Below, piece by piece: positions 1 to 6,290 of a stretch of 8,719 bases of DNA (position 1 is the first letter of the stretch; each line of letters starts with the position of its first letter). The position numbers were made by a program, and so were the translations under genes. Source of the DNA: Deltaproteobacteria bacterium (GTDB taxonomy: Bacteria > Myxococcota_A > UBA9160 > PR03); the NCBI GenBank assembly GCA_018262315.1, contig JAGSPS010000119.1, forward strand, positions 1 through 8,719, in the 5' to 3' direction. A model generated the notes under the pieces. It was given only the letters and a program-made list of their open reading frames with translations, had not been told where the DNA came from and searched no databases.

Positions 1-188
1 CCCGCCGAGAGCCCGACGTAGTCCGTGTAGAAGAACTGCAAGTTGACCGCGACGACGAGTCCCAGCAGCGAGAACGCGAAGTTGCCGGCGCCGTATCCGA
101 GGATGGACGCGAACGGAACGCGCGTGCGGCGGCTGGCAGAGACGACAACGGGGTCTTCGCTCGCCGCCTGTCGCCGTGCGTCGCGCAA
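1..188 (-). CDS. GPH/MFS-family sugar:cation symporter, N-terminal part (cut by left edge)
   Basis: Reading the minus strand from about 188 down to 1 gives an open frame of about 62 residues. After a polar, charged N-terminus of about 30 residues it contains LGYGAGNFAFSLLG, a hydrophobic run, then QFFYTDYVGLSA. This is the typical start of glycoside-pentoside-hexuronide:cation symporters (MelB-like, MFS superfamily), where the first transmembrane helix ends in a conserved FFYTD-type motif. The family imports sugars or related solutes with H+ or Na+ across the inner membrane; the substrate here cannot be told. The start is uncertain. TTG at 188 has AGAGG about 7 bases upstream; GTG at 218 is in frame and also possible. 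No in-frame ATG was found in the part I read (to about 300). The gene is divergent from the phosphorylase gene, sharing a spacer of about 115 bp. Family call fairly sure, start not. Confidence 0.75.
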   Translation of the reverse strand, partial: MRDARRQAASEDPVVVSASRRTRVPFASILGYGAGNFAFSLLGLVVAVNLQFFYTDYVGLSA

Positions 189-303
189 TGGCCCGCCTCT
201 CGGGCGCGACGTTCGCACACGCGCGACTGCTCGAGCAATCGGGCATCCTGCGGTGACGCCGCGCGCCGGCGCGATGCTGCGCGCGAGAGGGAGGCGGGGC
301 GCA
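189..303. promoter_or_regulatory. Divergent intergenic spacer, transporter / phosphorylase
   Basis: This spacer separates two outward-facing genes and so should carry both promoters. It is GC-rich and I could not pick a convincing -35/-10 pair by eye. The plus-strand frame of the phosphorylase stays open through it back to position 43, but that part has no family resemblance and lies over the transporter gene on the other strand, so I treat it as non-coding for the phosphorylase. Confidence 0.4.
288..294 (+). promoter_or_regulatory. Ribosome binding site that fixes the GTG start of the phosphorylase
   Basis: AGGGAGG lies 9 bases before GTG at 304. The conserved N-terminal GIIGGTGL of the family begins two residues after this GTG. 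The ATG at 274 is in frame but lacks such a site and would add 10 non-family residues. Confidence 0.7.
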
Positions 304-1149
304 GTGATCGGCATCATCGGCGGCACGGGGCTCTACGGAATGGACGCGTTCGAGGAACGCGCGATGCACGCGGTCGCGACGCCGTTCGGCGCCCCGTCGG
401 CGCCGGTGCGCATCGGCATGCTCGGCGGCACGCCCGTCGCATTCCTGGCGCGCCACGGCGAGCGCCACGAATACCTCCCGAGCGAGATCAACTTCCGCGC
501 CAACGTCTGGGCGCTGAAGTCGCTCGGCGTGCGCACGCTGATCGGCGTGTCCGCCGTCGGAAGCCTGCGCGAGGAAGTGCAGCCGGGCGACCTGGCGCTG
601 CCCTCCCAGTACCTCGACGCGACGCGCGGGCTGCGCGCCGCGAGCTTCTTCGGTGGCGGCATGGTGGCGCACGTCTCGACGGCCGAGCCGACGTGCGGCG
701 CCACCGCCGATTGCATCGCGCGCGTGGCGCGCGGCTTCGGCTGGACGCTGCACACCGACCTCACGTACGCATGCGTCGAGGGCCCGCGGCTCGGCACGCG
801 CGCGGAGAGCCTGATGCTGCGGGGGGCCGGCGCCGACCTCGTCGGCATGACCAACGTGCCCGAAGCGTTCCTCGCTCGCGAAGCGCAGCTCGGCTACTGC
901 ACGATCGCGCTCGTCACGGACTACGACTGCTGGATGGACGATCCCGCGCAGCACGCGAGTGTCGCCGACGTGCTCGCGCTGTATCAGGCCAACCTCGGCC
1001 GCGTGCAGCAACTCCTCGCCGCCGTGGTTCAGGAGCCGCGGGAAGGCGACTCGCGACCGTGTCGAAGCGCGCTGCGCGGCGCGCTCGTCACGCCCCGCGA
1101 ACGCCTGACGGAAGCGCAGCGCGAGATCCTCGCGGTGCTCGAGAGCTGA
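304..1149 (+). CDS. mtnP: S-methyl-5'-thioadenosine phosphorylase-like purine phosphorylase
   Basis: 281 residues. The family cleaves 5'-methylthioadenosine (and 5'-deoxyadenosine) with phosphate to adenine and a ribose-1-phosphate derivative in the cytoplasm, in methionine and purine salvage. Visible motifs: GGTGL (6-10, phosphate loop), ARHG with a following His (49-55), SLREEVQPGD (88-96), EGPR (159-162), GMTNVPE (181-187) and TDYDCW (205-210). In human MTAP the two Asp of the last motif contact adenine, whereas inosine/guanosine enzymes usually have Asn there, so adenine specificity is likely. A C-terminal extension of about 35 residues (after 245) is less conserved. I chose GTG at 304 rather than upstream starts because of the strong ribosome site and the family N-terminus. 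The gene converges on the radical SAM gene with 13 bp between the stops. A methylthioinosine phosphorylase is the main alternative. The symbol is by family only. Confidence 0.85.
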   Translation: MIGIIGGTGLYGMDAFEERAMHAVATPFGAPSAPVRIGMLGGTPVAFLARHGERHEYLPSEINFRANVWALKSLGVRTLIGVSAVGSLREEVQPGDLALPSQYLDATRGLRAASFFGGGMVAHVSTAEPTCGATADCIARVARGFGWTLHTDLTYACVEGPRLGTRAESLMLRGAGADLVGMTNVPEAFLAREAQLGYCTIALVTDYDCWMDDPAQHASVADVLALYQANLGRVQQLLAAVVQEPREGDSRPCRSALRGALVTPRERLTEAQREILAVLES

Positions 1150-1162
1150 ACCGCTGGCGCGC

Positions 1163-2083
1163 TCAGTGCCCGCGCGTCTCGCTGCAGGACGCGCCGTAGC
1201 GGAAGCAGCTGTAACAGCGCGGATGCTTCAGGCGCACGCGCATCCCGAGGCTCTCGCGCAGTGTGGCGCCCTGATCATAGGCGGGATCGTCGTCCACCAG
1301 CGTGCAGGCGTATACGCGCATCCGGCCGCCCTGCTTCACGACCATCTTGGAGTATGCGCACATGAACTCGCGCCGCGTCGCTTCGGTCTGGAACCGCGTC
1401 ATGCACGACTCGGTCACGTCGGGCACGTCGCGCTGCGCGCCCGGCGCGCCGAAGTCCGGAAACGCGACCAGCGTGAGATCCTCCGGAACGCCGTGGCGGC
1501 GCAACAGATCCCGGTAGGCCGCCTCGACGCCCGCGCCGTCTTCATTCGGCGCCATCTGGCGTGCGATCGAAACCTTGAAGCCGCGCGCATGCAGTTCGCG
1601 CAGCGCCGTCCAGGCCTTCGCGAAATTGCCCGCGCCGCGCCCGGCGTCGTGCAGCGCCTCGTCGGAATGGTCGATGCTGATCCGAAACGCGAGCGAATGC
1701 GCCGACGCGCGAAGCGGCTCGATCTGCTCGAGTCGCTGCGTCAGCGCATCGACCCCGTTGCTGAGCACGAGGCACCGGGCGCGATCGAGTGTGTACGCCA
1801 GAATGCGTACGATGTCGCGGTTGACGAACGGCTCGCCGCCGGTGAAGGAAAACTGGCGCACGCCCAGCTCCACCGCTTCGTCGACGAAGGGGCGCACGTC
1901 GCCGAGCGTGACGTGGCCGAGCCGGCCATCGCCCGGCTTCGACCCCTCGAAACAGAACGGACACGCGAGATTGCACGCCGTGCCGGTGTGAAACCAGAGT
2001 TCCGAGAGCGTGTGCGGCTGGATGTAACCGCGCCGCTCACCGAGCCGCGTCTCCAGCCACTCGTCGTTCGCATGGACCGGCAT
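1163..2083 (-). CDS. Radical SAM protein with cysteine-rich C-terminal region
   Basis: 306 residues. It carries the radical SAM cluster motif CNLACPFC (Cys37, Cys41, Cys44; CxxxCxxC), so it should bind a 4Fe-4S cluster and cleave SAM to the 5'-deoxyadenosyl radical. TGGEPFVNRD (81-90) is the SAM-binding GGEP motif, SNG (108-110) and RISID (134-138) follow as in the partial TIM barrel. The C-terminal part has six more cysteines: 227, 242, 260, and CYSC (290-293) with Cys300. This recalls SPASM/twitch domains, which hold auxiliary clusters, but the spacing is not one I recognise and the substrate is unknown. The ATG at 2083 has GGGAG five bases upstream; an in-frame extension to 2194 adds 37 low-complexity residues over the opposite gene's leader and is unlikely. 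Divergent from the methyltransferase gene (122 bp), convergent with the phosphorylase. Superfamily sure, function not. Confidence 0.85.
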   Translation of the reverse strand: MPVHANDEWLETRLGERRGYIQPHTLSELWFHTGTACNLACPFCFEGSKPGDGRLGHVTLGDVRPFVDEAVELGVRQFSFTGGEPFVNRDIVRILAYTLDRARCLVLSNGVDALTQRLEQIEPLRASAHSLAFRISIDHSDEALHDAGRGAGNFAKAWTALRELHARGFKVSIARQMAPNEDGAGVEAAYRDLLRRHGVPEDLTLVAFPDFGAPGAQRDVPDVTESCMTRFQTEATRREFMCAYSKMVVKQGGRMRVYACTLVDDDPAYDQGATLRESLGMRVRLKHPRCYSCFRYGASCSETRGH

Positions 2084-2205
2084 CAGGTCTCCCGTTCGGT
2101 TCGTGAGTCTAGAGCGCGCAGGCGTCTCGTCGGGATGCGAGGTGCCAGCGGTAGAGGACGATGCGAGAGTCTCCCAGCGCGCCCAGGACGACAAGGACGA
2201 CGACC
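2084..2205. promoter_or_regulatory. Divergent intergenic spacer, radical SAM / methyltransferase
   Basis: A 122-bp spacer between two genes transcribed away from each other; it should hold both promoters and possibly a shared control site. It contains a short, somewhat less GC-rich stretch near 2098-2112 (gttcgtgagtctagag), but I could not define promoter elements with confidence. Confidence 0.35.
2193..2197 (+). promoter_or_regulatory. Ribosome binding site supporting the ATG at 2206
   Basis: AAGGA sits 8 bases before ATG at 2206. The other in-frame ATG, at 2161, has AGAGG only 3 bases upstream, a poor spacing, and would add 15 residues of Thr/Arg-rich sequence. Confidence 0.6.
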
Positions 2206-2985
2206 ATGACGACGACCCAAGGACCCTCGAACCCCGATGTCCTCGCGCGCGCCCGGCCGCTGCTGCGCCTCGCGCCCGGCACCGCGCTGCCGCCCGTCGC
2301 GGACGGCATCCTCGATCTGCTCGACCCGGCCTTCGCGCCGACCGCGACGCAGCGTTCGCTCGACACGGTTGCCACCGCCTGGCTCTACGACGTGATGCGC
2401 GATCGCATCGTGCGCTGGATCGGCATGCCCGCGTTCGCGAACGAAGTGCACGCCGTCGTCGAGCGCCTGGGGCTCGCAGCCGGCGACGTCGTACTCGACC
2501 TGGCCTGCGGGCACGGCAACTTCACCGCGGAATTCGCGCGCCGCGTCGGCCCGACGGGTCTCGTCGTCGGGCTCGACATCGCGTCGTCGATGCTCGCACG
2601 CGCCGCCGCTCGCGTGCAGCGCGAAAGACTCGACAACGTCTTGCTGGTGCGCGGCGACGCGCTCGCGCTGCCCTTCGCCGACGCCGCCTTCGCAAAACTC
2701 AACTGCTCGGGCGGCCTGCACCAGATGCCGGATCTCGCGCGCGCGCTCGCCGAGCTGGCGCGCGTCGCGAAGCCTGGCGCGCGCCTTGCGGCCAGCGGCC
2801 TGGCCCGGACCGGCGCCGACGAGGACGGAGTGCGCGACTGGCTCCGGCGCCGCTTCGCGCTGCACTTCGTCCCCGTCGCTCGGCTCGCGCAGGCGATCGA
2901 GCACGCCGGCTTCGAGCAGGTCGAGACGCGGATGGCGGGAGCCTGGTTCGCCTACGCGTCCGCGCGGCGGCGACTCGATCCGTAG
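2206..2985 (+). CDS. Class I SAM-dependent methyltransferase (UbiE-like Methyltransf_11 type)
   Basis: 259 residues. The Rossmann methyltransferase core starts near residue 80. Motif I is VLDLACGHGNF (96-106), the acidic residue binding the SAM ribose is Asp124 in GLDIA, motif II is GDALALPF (150-157), and RVAKPGARL (186-194) is the usual strand after motif III. A helical N-terminal segment of about 75 residues (with YDVMRDRIVRWIG, 61-73) precedes it and probably shapes the substrate pocket. The protein resembles ubiquinone/menaquinone-type and small-molecule methyltransferases and should be cytosolic. I cannot name a substrate. It faces away from the radical SAM gene, which suggests common control. 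It has only two cysteines (101, 167), so it lacks the cysteine set of arsenite methyltransferases. No gene follows on the same strand for nearly 800 bases. Fold sure, substrate unknown. Confidence 0.85.
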   Translation: MTTTQGPSNPDVLARARPLLRLAPGTALPPVADGILDLLDPAFAPTATQRSLDTVATAWLYDVMRDRIVRWIGMPAFANEVHAVVERLGLAAGDVVLDLACGHGNFTAEFARRVGPTGLVVGLDIASSMLARAAARVQRERLDNVLLVRGDALALPFADAAFAKLNCSGGLHQMPDLARALAELARVAKPGARLAASGLARTGADEDGVRDWLRRRFALHFVPVARLAQAIEHAGFEQVETRMAGAWFAYASARRRLDP

Positions 2986-3170
2986 CGCTCATGGAGGACT
3001 GGCCCCGGGCCGACAGCAGCCGCGCCGCACGCGGGCCGCCGCTCGCCCGGAATCGCGAGGAATCGGCGTCCAATCGTGTCGAGCGGCGGAAGGTCGTACG
3101 CCCGAGTGATTGCGATGCCCGCGCGGTACGGCCCCAAGGACTTCGCGCTCACGACATCCCACTCGCGCAT
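2952..3170 (-). pseudogene. Small frame downstream of DUF4160, likely decayed DUF2442 partner
   Basis: A 72-codon frame starts with ATG at 3170, five bases after the stop of the DUF4160 fusion, with GGAG nine bases before the ATG inside the upstream gene. The arrangement looks translationally coupled. Its first 21 residues (MREWDVVSAKSLGPY then an aliphatic stretch) resemble the start of DUF2442 proteins, which are commonly encoded next to DUF4160. After residue 21 the expected DG...vDl core of that family is missing in all three frames, and the frame runs on into the 3' end of the methyltransferase gene on the other strand (overlap 2952-2985). I infer a truncated or rearranged DUF2442 gene. 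It could equally be a short non-functional frame; confidence is low. Confidence 0.35.
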
Positions 3171-3175
3171 GCCCG

Positions 3176-3661
3176 TCACTCCAGGGGTTCGATCGGGATC
3201 GGCCGCTCGTGCCGCTGGCAGCGGCTCCAGCCGGCGCGAAGCTCGTCGCGATGCAGCGCCGCCCACTCCATTGCCAATCCGAGCGTACGGCGGGGCAAGG
3301 AGCCGGCCACGACCTCCAGCGTCTCAATCAGGATCTCGGCCTTGTGCCCACTGTACTCCACGTGGAAGTGCGACGGCGCGTGATCGCGGAAGAACATCCG
3401 GATGACGATGCCATAGAAGCTCGCGACGCCCTTGGTGCGGAAGCGCTGCACGGCGTTCACCTCGAGCTGGTCGTTCTTCGCGAAGCCCTCGTCGAGCAGC
3501 ACCACGCGCAAGGACTTGCGCTCGGCGATCGCGCGGATCGCTCCGAGCGTCAGCGTCTCGACAGGCGTGGTGAGCGGGAAGCCGCTCTTCAGCAGGATCT
3601 CCCACAGGAGATCCTCGGCGCTCCGCTGAGCGACCCACCGTTGTTGTTCATCCGGGATCAA
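3176..3661 (-). pseudogene. Chimeric frame: tail of a type III restriction Mod protein fused to DUF4160
   Basis: A 161-codon frame. Residues 80-161 are a nearly full DUF4160 domain: SFYGIVIRMFFRDHAPSHFH, then a KAEILIETLEV segment, LPRR and EWAALHRDEL. Function of DUF4160 is unknown. Residues about 15-82 instead read like the extreme C-terminus of a type III restriction-modification DNA methylase (Mod): EDLLWEILLKSGFPLTTPVE, then AIRAIAERK, then LDEGFAKNDQLEVNAVQRF and TKGVASF. About 25 residues normally found between the PVETLTL and AIRAIAERK parts are missing, so the Mod portion is a decayed remnant with no catalytic domain. The joint falls at Ser-Phe, which both families have at that spot. 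The only start is TTG at 3661 with no clear ribosome site, and the open frame continues upstream without a start, so expression is doubtful. An internal ATG at codon 89 would give a truncated DUF4160. Confidence 0.65.
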
Positions 3662-3762
3662 TCTGCCGATAGCTCGAATTCCGTGAATCGCCGCGCGGGT
3701 GATCGCGCCTCGCCATTGCCGCCGCCCGCTGCTACCAAGCCGGCTTCGCGAGGGAGTCGCCG
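3662..3762. promoter_or_regulatory. Spacer between the Mod/DUF4160 relic and the Old Yellow Enzyme gene
   Basis: About 100 bp. It holds the ribosome site AGGGAG (3751-3756) six bases before the ATG at 3763 and, by position, the promoter of the rightward genes. The stretch 3650-3690 is visibly richer in A/T than its surroundings. No clear -35/-10 pair was found. Confidence 0.35.
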
Positions 3763-4947
3763 ATGACTGCGCCCGTCCCGCTGCGCGTCTTCACCCCGTT
3801 TCGATTGGGTCCGCTCGAGCTGCGCAACCGGATCGTGAAGTGCGGCACGAACGAGGGCATGTCGCGCGGCGGCCTCGTGACGGATCCGCTGCTCGCCTGG
3901 CATCGCGAGTTCGCGGCGGGCGGCGTTGCGATGACGACGCTCGCCTACTGCTCGGTGTCGGCGGACGGACGCACCTTCCGCGACCAGATCTGGATGCGCG
4001 ACGAAGCGCTGCCCGGGCTGCGCCGCTTCACCGACACGATCCACGCCGAGGGCGCGCGCGCCGCGATCCAGCTCGGCCACGCCGGCTGGTTTGCGACGCC
4101 GGGCGTGATCCGCGCGAAACCGCTGGGGCCCTCGCGCACCTTCAGCCCGCGCGGCATGTGCTTCTCGCGCGCGGCCAGCGAGGCCGACCTCGATCGCCTC
4201 GAGCACGAGTTCGCCGCCGCCGCGCGGCTCGCGGTGGACGCCGGTTTCGACGGCATCGAGGTGCACATCGGGCACGGCTATCTGCTCGCGCAGTTCCTGT
4301 CTCCCTACAACAATCGGCGTCGCGACATGTATGGCGGCAGCATCGAGAATCGCGCGCGCTTCCCGCGCCGCGTGCTGCGCGCGGTGCGCGAGGCGATCGG
4401 CGGCCGCGCCGCAATCTGGGCGAAGCTCAACATGGAGGACGGCTTCAAGGGCGGCATGACGCTCGACGAGGGCGTCCAGGTCGGCCGCTGGATCGAGGCC
4501 GACGGCTCGGTGGACGCGCTCCAACTGACGGGCGGCCACACCACGCGCACGCCGTTCTTCTTGATGCGCGGCGACGTGCCGCTGCGCGGCATGATCGAGA
4601 ACGAGAAGAGCGCGGGTTCCCGCCTCGGGATGCGCCTCTTCGGGCCGTTCCTGATCCGTCCGTACCCGTTCGAGGAGGCCTTCTTCCGCACCTCCGCGCT
4701 GCGCTTCCGCGCGGCGCTTCGGCTTCCGCTGATGCTGCTCGGCGGCATCACGCGGCTCGACACGATGGAGCGCGCGATCGGCGAGGGCTTCGAGCTGCTG
4801 GCGATGGGCCGCGCGCTGATCCGCGACCCCGACCTCCCGCACCGCATGCAGGCGGGCGAACTCACGGCGTCGCGCTGCGTGCCCTGCAACCTCTGCGTGG
4901 TCGAGATGGAGCGCGGCGCGACGCGCTGTGTGCTGCGCGAGACCTGA
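3763..4947 (+). CDS. Old Yellow Enzyme-family NADH:flavin oxidoreductase with C-terminal Cys motif
   Basis: 394 residues, one FMN-binding TIM barrel. Such enzymes reduce activated C=C bonds (enones, dienoyl-CoAs) with NAD(P)H in the cytoplasm. Signature parts: FTPFRLGPLELRNRIV (10-25), QLGHAG (103-108, FMN contact), EVHIGHGYLLAQFLSPYNNR (166-185) with the catalytic pair His168/His171, DMYGGSIENRARF (188-200), LLGGIT (325-330) and MGRALIRDPDLP (348-359). The C-terminus has Cys372, Cys375, Cys378 and Cys389 (CxxCxxC then x10 C). This is close to, but one residue tighter than, the CxxCxxxC...C cluster motif of 2,4-dienoyl-CoA reductase and trimethylamine dehydrogenase. The flavodoxin-like and NAD-binding domains of those larger proteins are absent. 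A 4Fe-4S cluster is possible, not shown. Good ribosome site; the SRPBCC gene follows after 44 bp and is probably cotranscribed. Confidence 0.92.
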   Translation: MTAPVPLRVFTPFRLGPLELRNRIVKCGTNEGMSRGGLVTDPLLAWHREFAAGGVAMTTLAYCSVSADGRTFRDQIWMRDEALPGLRRFTDTIHAEGARAAIQLGHAGWFATPGVIRAKPLGPSRTFSPRGMCFSRAASEADLDRLEHEFAAAARLAVDAGFDGIEVHIGHGYLLAQFLSPYNNRRRDMYGGSIENRARFPRRVLRAVREAIGGRAAIWAKLNMEDGFKGGMTLDEGVQVGRWIEADGSVDALQLTGGHTTRTPFFLMRGDVPLRGMIENEKSAGSRLGMRLFGPFLIRPYPFEEAFFRTSALRFRAALRLPLMLLGGITRLDTMERAIGEGFELLAMGRALIRDPDLPHRMQAGELTASRCVPCNLCVVEMERGATRCVLRET

Positions 4948-4991
4948 AATCCGGCCGCGCCGCGTGCGCTCGAGAAGGAGTCGCACCCCTC

Positions 4992-5480
4992 GTGAAACTC
5001 GTTTGCTCCCATCGCATCCCGCTCTCCGCCGACGCATTCTGGTCGCTGCTTCACGAGGACCCCTACGAGTCCCAGTGGGCAGCGGCGATCGGCCTGCGCG
5101 CGTATCGGGAGCTGGAGCGACACGAGAGCCCGAGCGAAGTCTACCGACGCATTCAGGTGGAGGTCGCACTCCCCGACGCCTTGCTCTCCCTCATCCGGCG
5201 CGCCGGGGCGAGCGGGCCGCCGAGCTACGTCGAAGAGCAGTGGCGAAGCCGCACCGAGCGCGCGGTGCGCTGGCGCATCACGCCGCACACGTTCGCCGAT
5301 CGCGCGCGGGCGAGCGGGATCGTACGCGTCGAACCGTGCGGGCCGGCGAGCTGCGAGCGGCTGCTCGACGGCTCGATCGAGGTCGACGTGCCGATTGCGG
5401 GACAGCTCATCGAGCGCATGGCGGTGGCGATGGTCGTGGACTCGTACAAGAAGGGAGCGAAGCTCGCCGCCCGGATCTGA
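4992..5480 (+). CDS. SRPBCC/START-like small protein (DUF2505-like)
   Basis: 162 residues, no signal peptide or membrane segment, so cytosolic. The layout fits the SRPBCC (Bet v 1/START-like) fold, which encloses hydrophobic ligands: a first strand (KLVCSHRIPL, 2-11), helices with SADAFWSLLHEDPY (12-25), several strands rich in alternating Arg/Val (RRIQVEVAL, ERAVRWRITP), and a last strand plus long C-terminal helix (GSIEVDVPIAGQLIERMAVAMVVDSYKK, about 127-154). The C-terminal pattern resembles DUF2505 proteins. Ligand and role are unknown; next to an oxidoreductase and a crotonase it may bind a lipid or acyl intermediate. The GTG at 4992 was chosen because AAGGAG lies 11 bases upstream and the first strand follows at once; the upstream open frame overlaps the Old Yellow Enzyme gene. 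It ends 6 bp from the stop of the convergent enoyl-CoA hydratase gene. Confidence 0.7.
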   Translation: MKLVCSHRIPLSADAFWSLLHEDPYESQWAAAIGLRAYRELERHESPSEVYRRIQVEVALPDALLSLIRRAGASGPPSYVEEQWRSRTERAVRWRITPHTFADRARASGIVRVEPCGPASCERLLDGSIEVDVPIAGQLIERMAVAMVVDSYKKGAKLAARI

Positions 5481-5486
5481 GAAGAG

Positions 5487-6290
5487 TCAGCGGCCCTTGT
5501 ACTGCGGCTTGCGCTTTTCCATGAAGGCGCGCGGCCCTTCGCGTGCGTCCTCGGTCTGGAACACGGGGCCGGAGAGTTCGGACTCGATGCGGAGCGCCTC
5601 CTGCTCGGGCTTGCCGAGACACGCGCGTACGGACTTTCGAATCGCCTTGACGGCGAGGGGACCGTTCGCAGCGATCTTCTCGGCGATCTCCATCGCTTTC
5701 GCCATCACCTGATCGGCGGGCACGACGTAGTTCAGGAAGCCGATCGCCTGCGCTTCGGCTGCGCTGATGAGATCGCCCGTGAGCAGGAGTTCCATCGCCT
5801 TCGCGAAAGGAAGCTGCACGGGCAGGCGCACCGTGGAACCGCCGGCCGGGAAGACCGCCCACTTCGCCTCCTGCACGCCGAACTTCGCTTCGGGACACGC
5901 GACGCGGATGTCGGTGCCCTGCACCAGCTCCATGCCACCCGCGATCGCATGGCCGTTGATGGCGGCGATCACCGGTTTCACCGTGTCGAAGTTGCGCAGC
6001 AACGCGCGTGAGGGAATCCCCGGCTCCGACACCAGGCGGTGATCCCATTCGTTCTCCGGCTTGCGCGCGCCCGTCATCATCGGGATGAGCTGGCCGAGGT
6101 CGGCGCCCGCGCAGAACGAGCTGCCGATGCCGGTCACGATGCACACGCGAACCTCGTCGTCGTCGCGCGCGGCGCGCCAGGCGTCGGCGAGACGTACGGC
6201 GACCTCGGGACTGATGGCGTTGCGGGCATCCGGGCGGTTGAGCGTGACGATCGCCACGTGGCCCCTGGTTTCGTAGTTCACGACCGCCAT
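5487..6290 (-). CDS. Enoyl-CoA hydratase/isomerase (crotonase) family protein
   Basis: 267 residues, the usual length for a single-domain crotonase. Conserved parts: VAIVTLNRPDARNAIS (12-27), FCAGADL (59-65) and GHAIAGGMEL (113-122), whose backbone amides form the oxyanion hole, and FGVQEAKWAVFPAGG (137-151). Both catalytic acids of classical enoyl-CoA hydratase are present by alignment of motifs: Glu121 and Glu141. The enzyme should hydrate (or isomerise) a trans-2-enoyl-CoA in the cytoplasm, in fatty acid or related acid breakdown. The ATG at 6290 has a G-rich ribosome site (GGGGGGA, 4 bases upstream); an in-frame extension to 6386 adds 32 residues with no crotonase similarity. It converges on the SRPBCC gene and is divergent from the cytochrome operon. 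Exact substrate unknown. Confidence 0.93.
   Translation of the reverse strand: MAVVNYETRGHVAIVTLNRPDARNAISPEVAVRLADAWRAARDDDEVRVCIVTGIGSSFCAGADLGQLIPMMTGARKPENEWDHRLVSEPGIPSRALLRNFDTVKPVIAAINGHAIAGGMELVQGTDIRVACPEAKFGVQEAKWAVFPAGGSTVRLPVQLPFAKAMELLLTGDLISAAEAQAIGFLNYVVPADQVMAKAMEIAEKIAANGPLAVKAIRKSVRACLGKPEQEALRIESELSGPVFQTEDAREGPRAFMEKRKPQYKGR

Noticed and set aside
43..303. N-terminal 87-codon extension of the phosphorylase
   Set aside because: No family similarity, overlaps the transporter gene on the opposite strand, and the GTG at 304 has a strong ribosome site just ahead of the conserved GIIGGTGL.
1150..1162. Terminator between the convergent phosphorylase and radical SAM genes
   Set aside because: The 13-bp gap has no hairpin with a U-tract; any termination must be factor-dependent or lie within coding sequence.
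304..2985. Arsenosugar-type cluster (methyltransferase ArsM, radical SAM ArsS, nucleoside phosphorylase)
   Set aside because: The gene types match in outline, but the methyltransferase has only two cysteines and lacks the ArsM cysteine set, and the radical SAM protein does not show the ArsS C-terminal pattern that I know. A generic SAM-related grouping is safer.
2103..3383. Long plus-strand open frame of 426 codons
   Set aside because: It is out of frame with the methyltransferase, composed almost entirely of Arg/Ala/Pro/Gly, and has no recognisable domain; a by-product of high GC.
3699..4991. N-terminal extension of the SRPBCC frame through the Old Yellow Enzyme gene
   Set aside because: The frame stays open by composition only; SRPBCC similarity begins at the GTG at 4992, which has its own ribosome site.
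3658..5169. Minus-strand open frame of 503 codons opposite the Old Yellow Enzyme
   Set aside because: It is the mirror of a clear enzyme gene, with His/Arg/Ala-rich low-complexity translation and no family signal.
5470..5500. Terminator between the convergent SRPBCC and crotonase genes
   Set aside because: Only 6 bp separate the stops and I found no stable stem followed by a T-run on either strand.
5407..6144. Second minus-strand frame of 245 codons inside the enoyl-CoA hydratase gene
   Set aside because: Arg-rich shadow in another frame of the same strand; the crotonase frame carries all conserved motifs.
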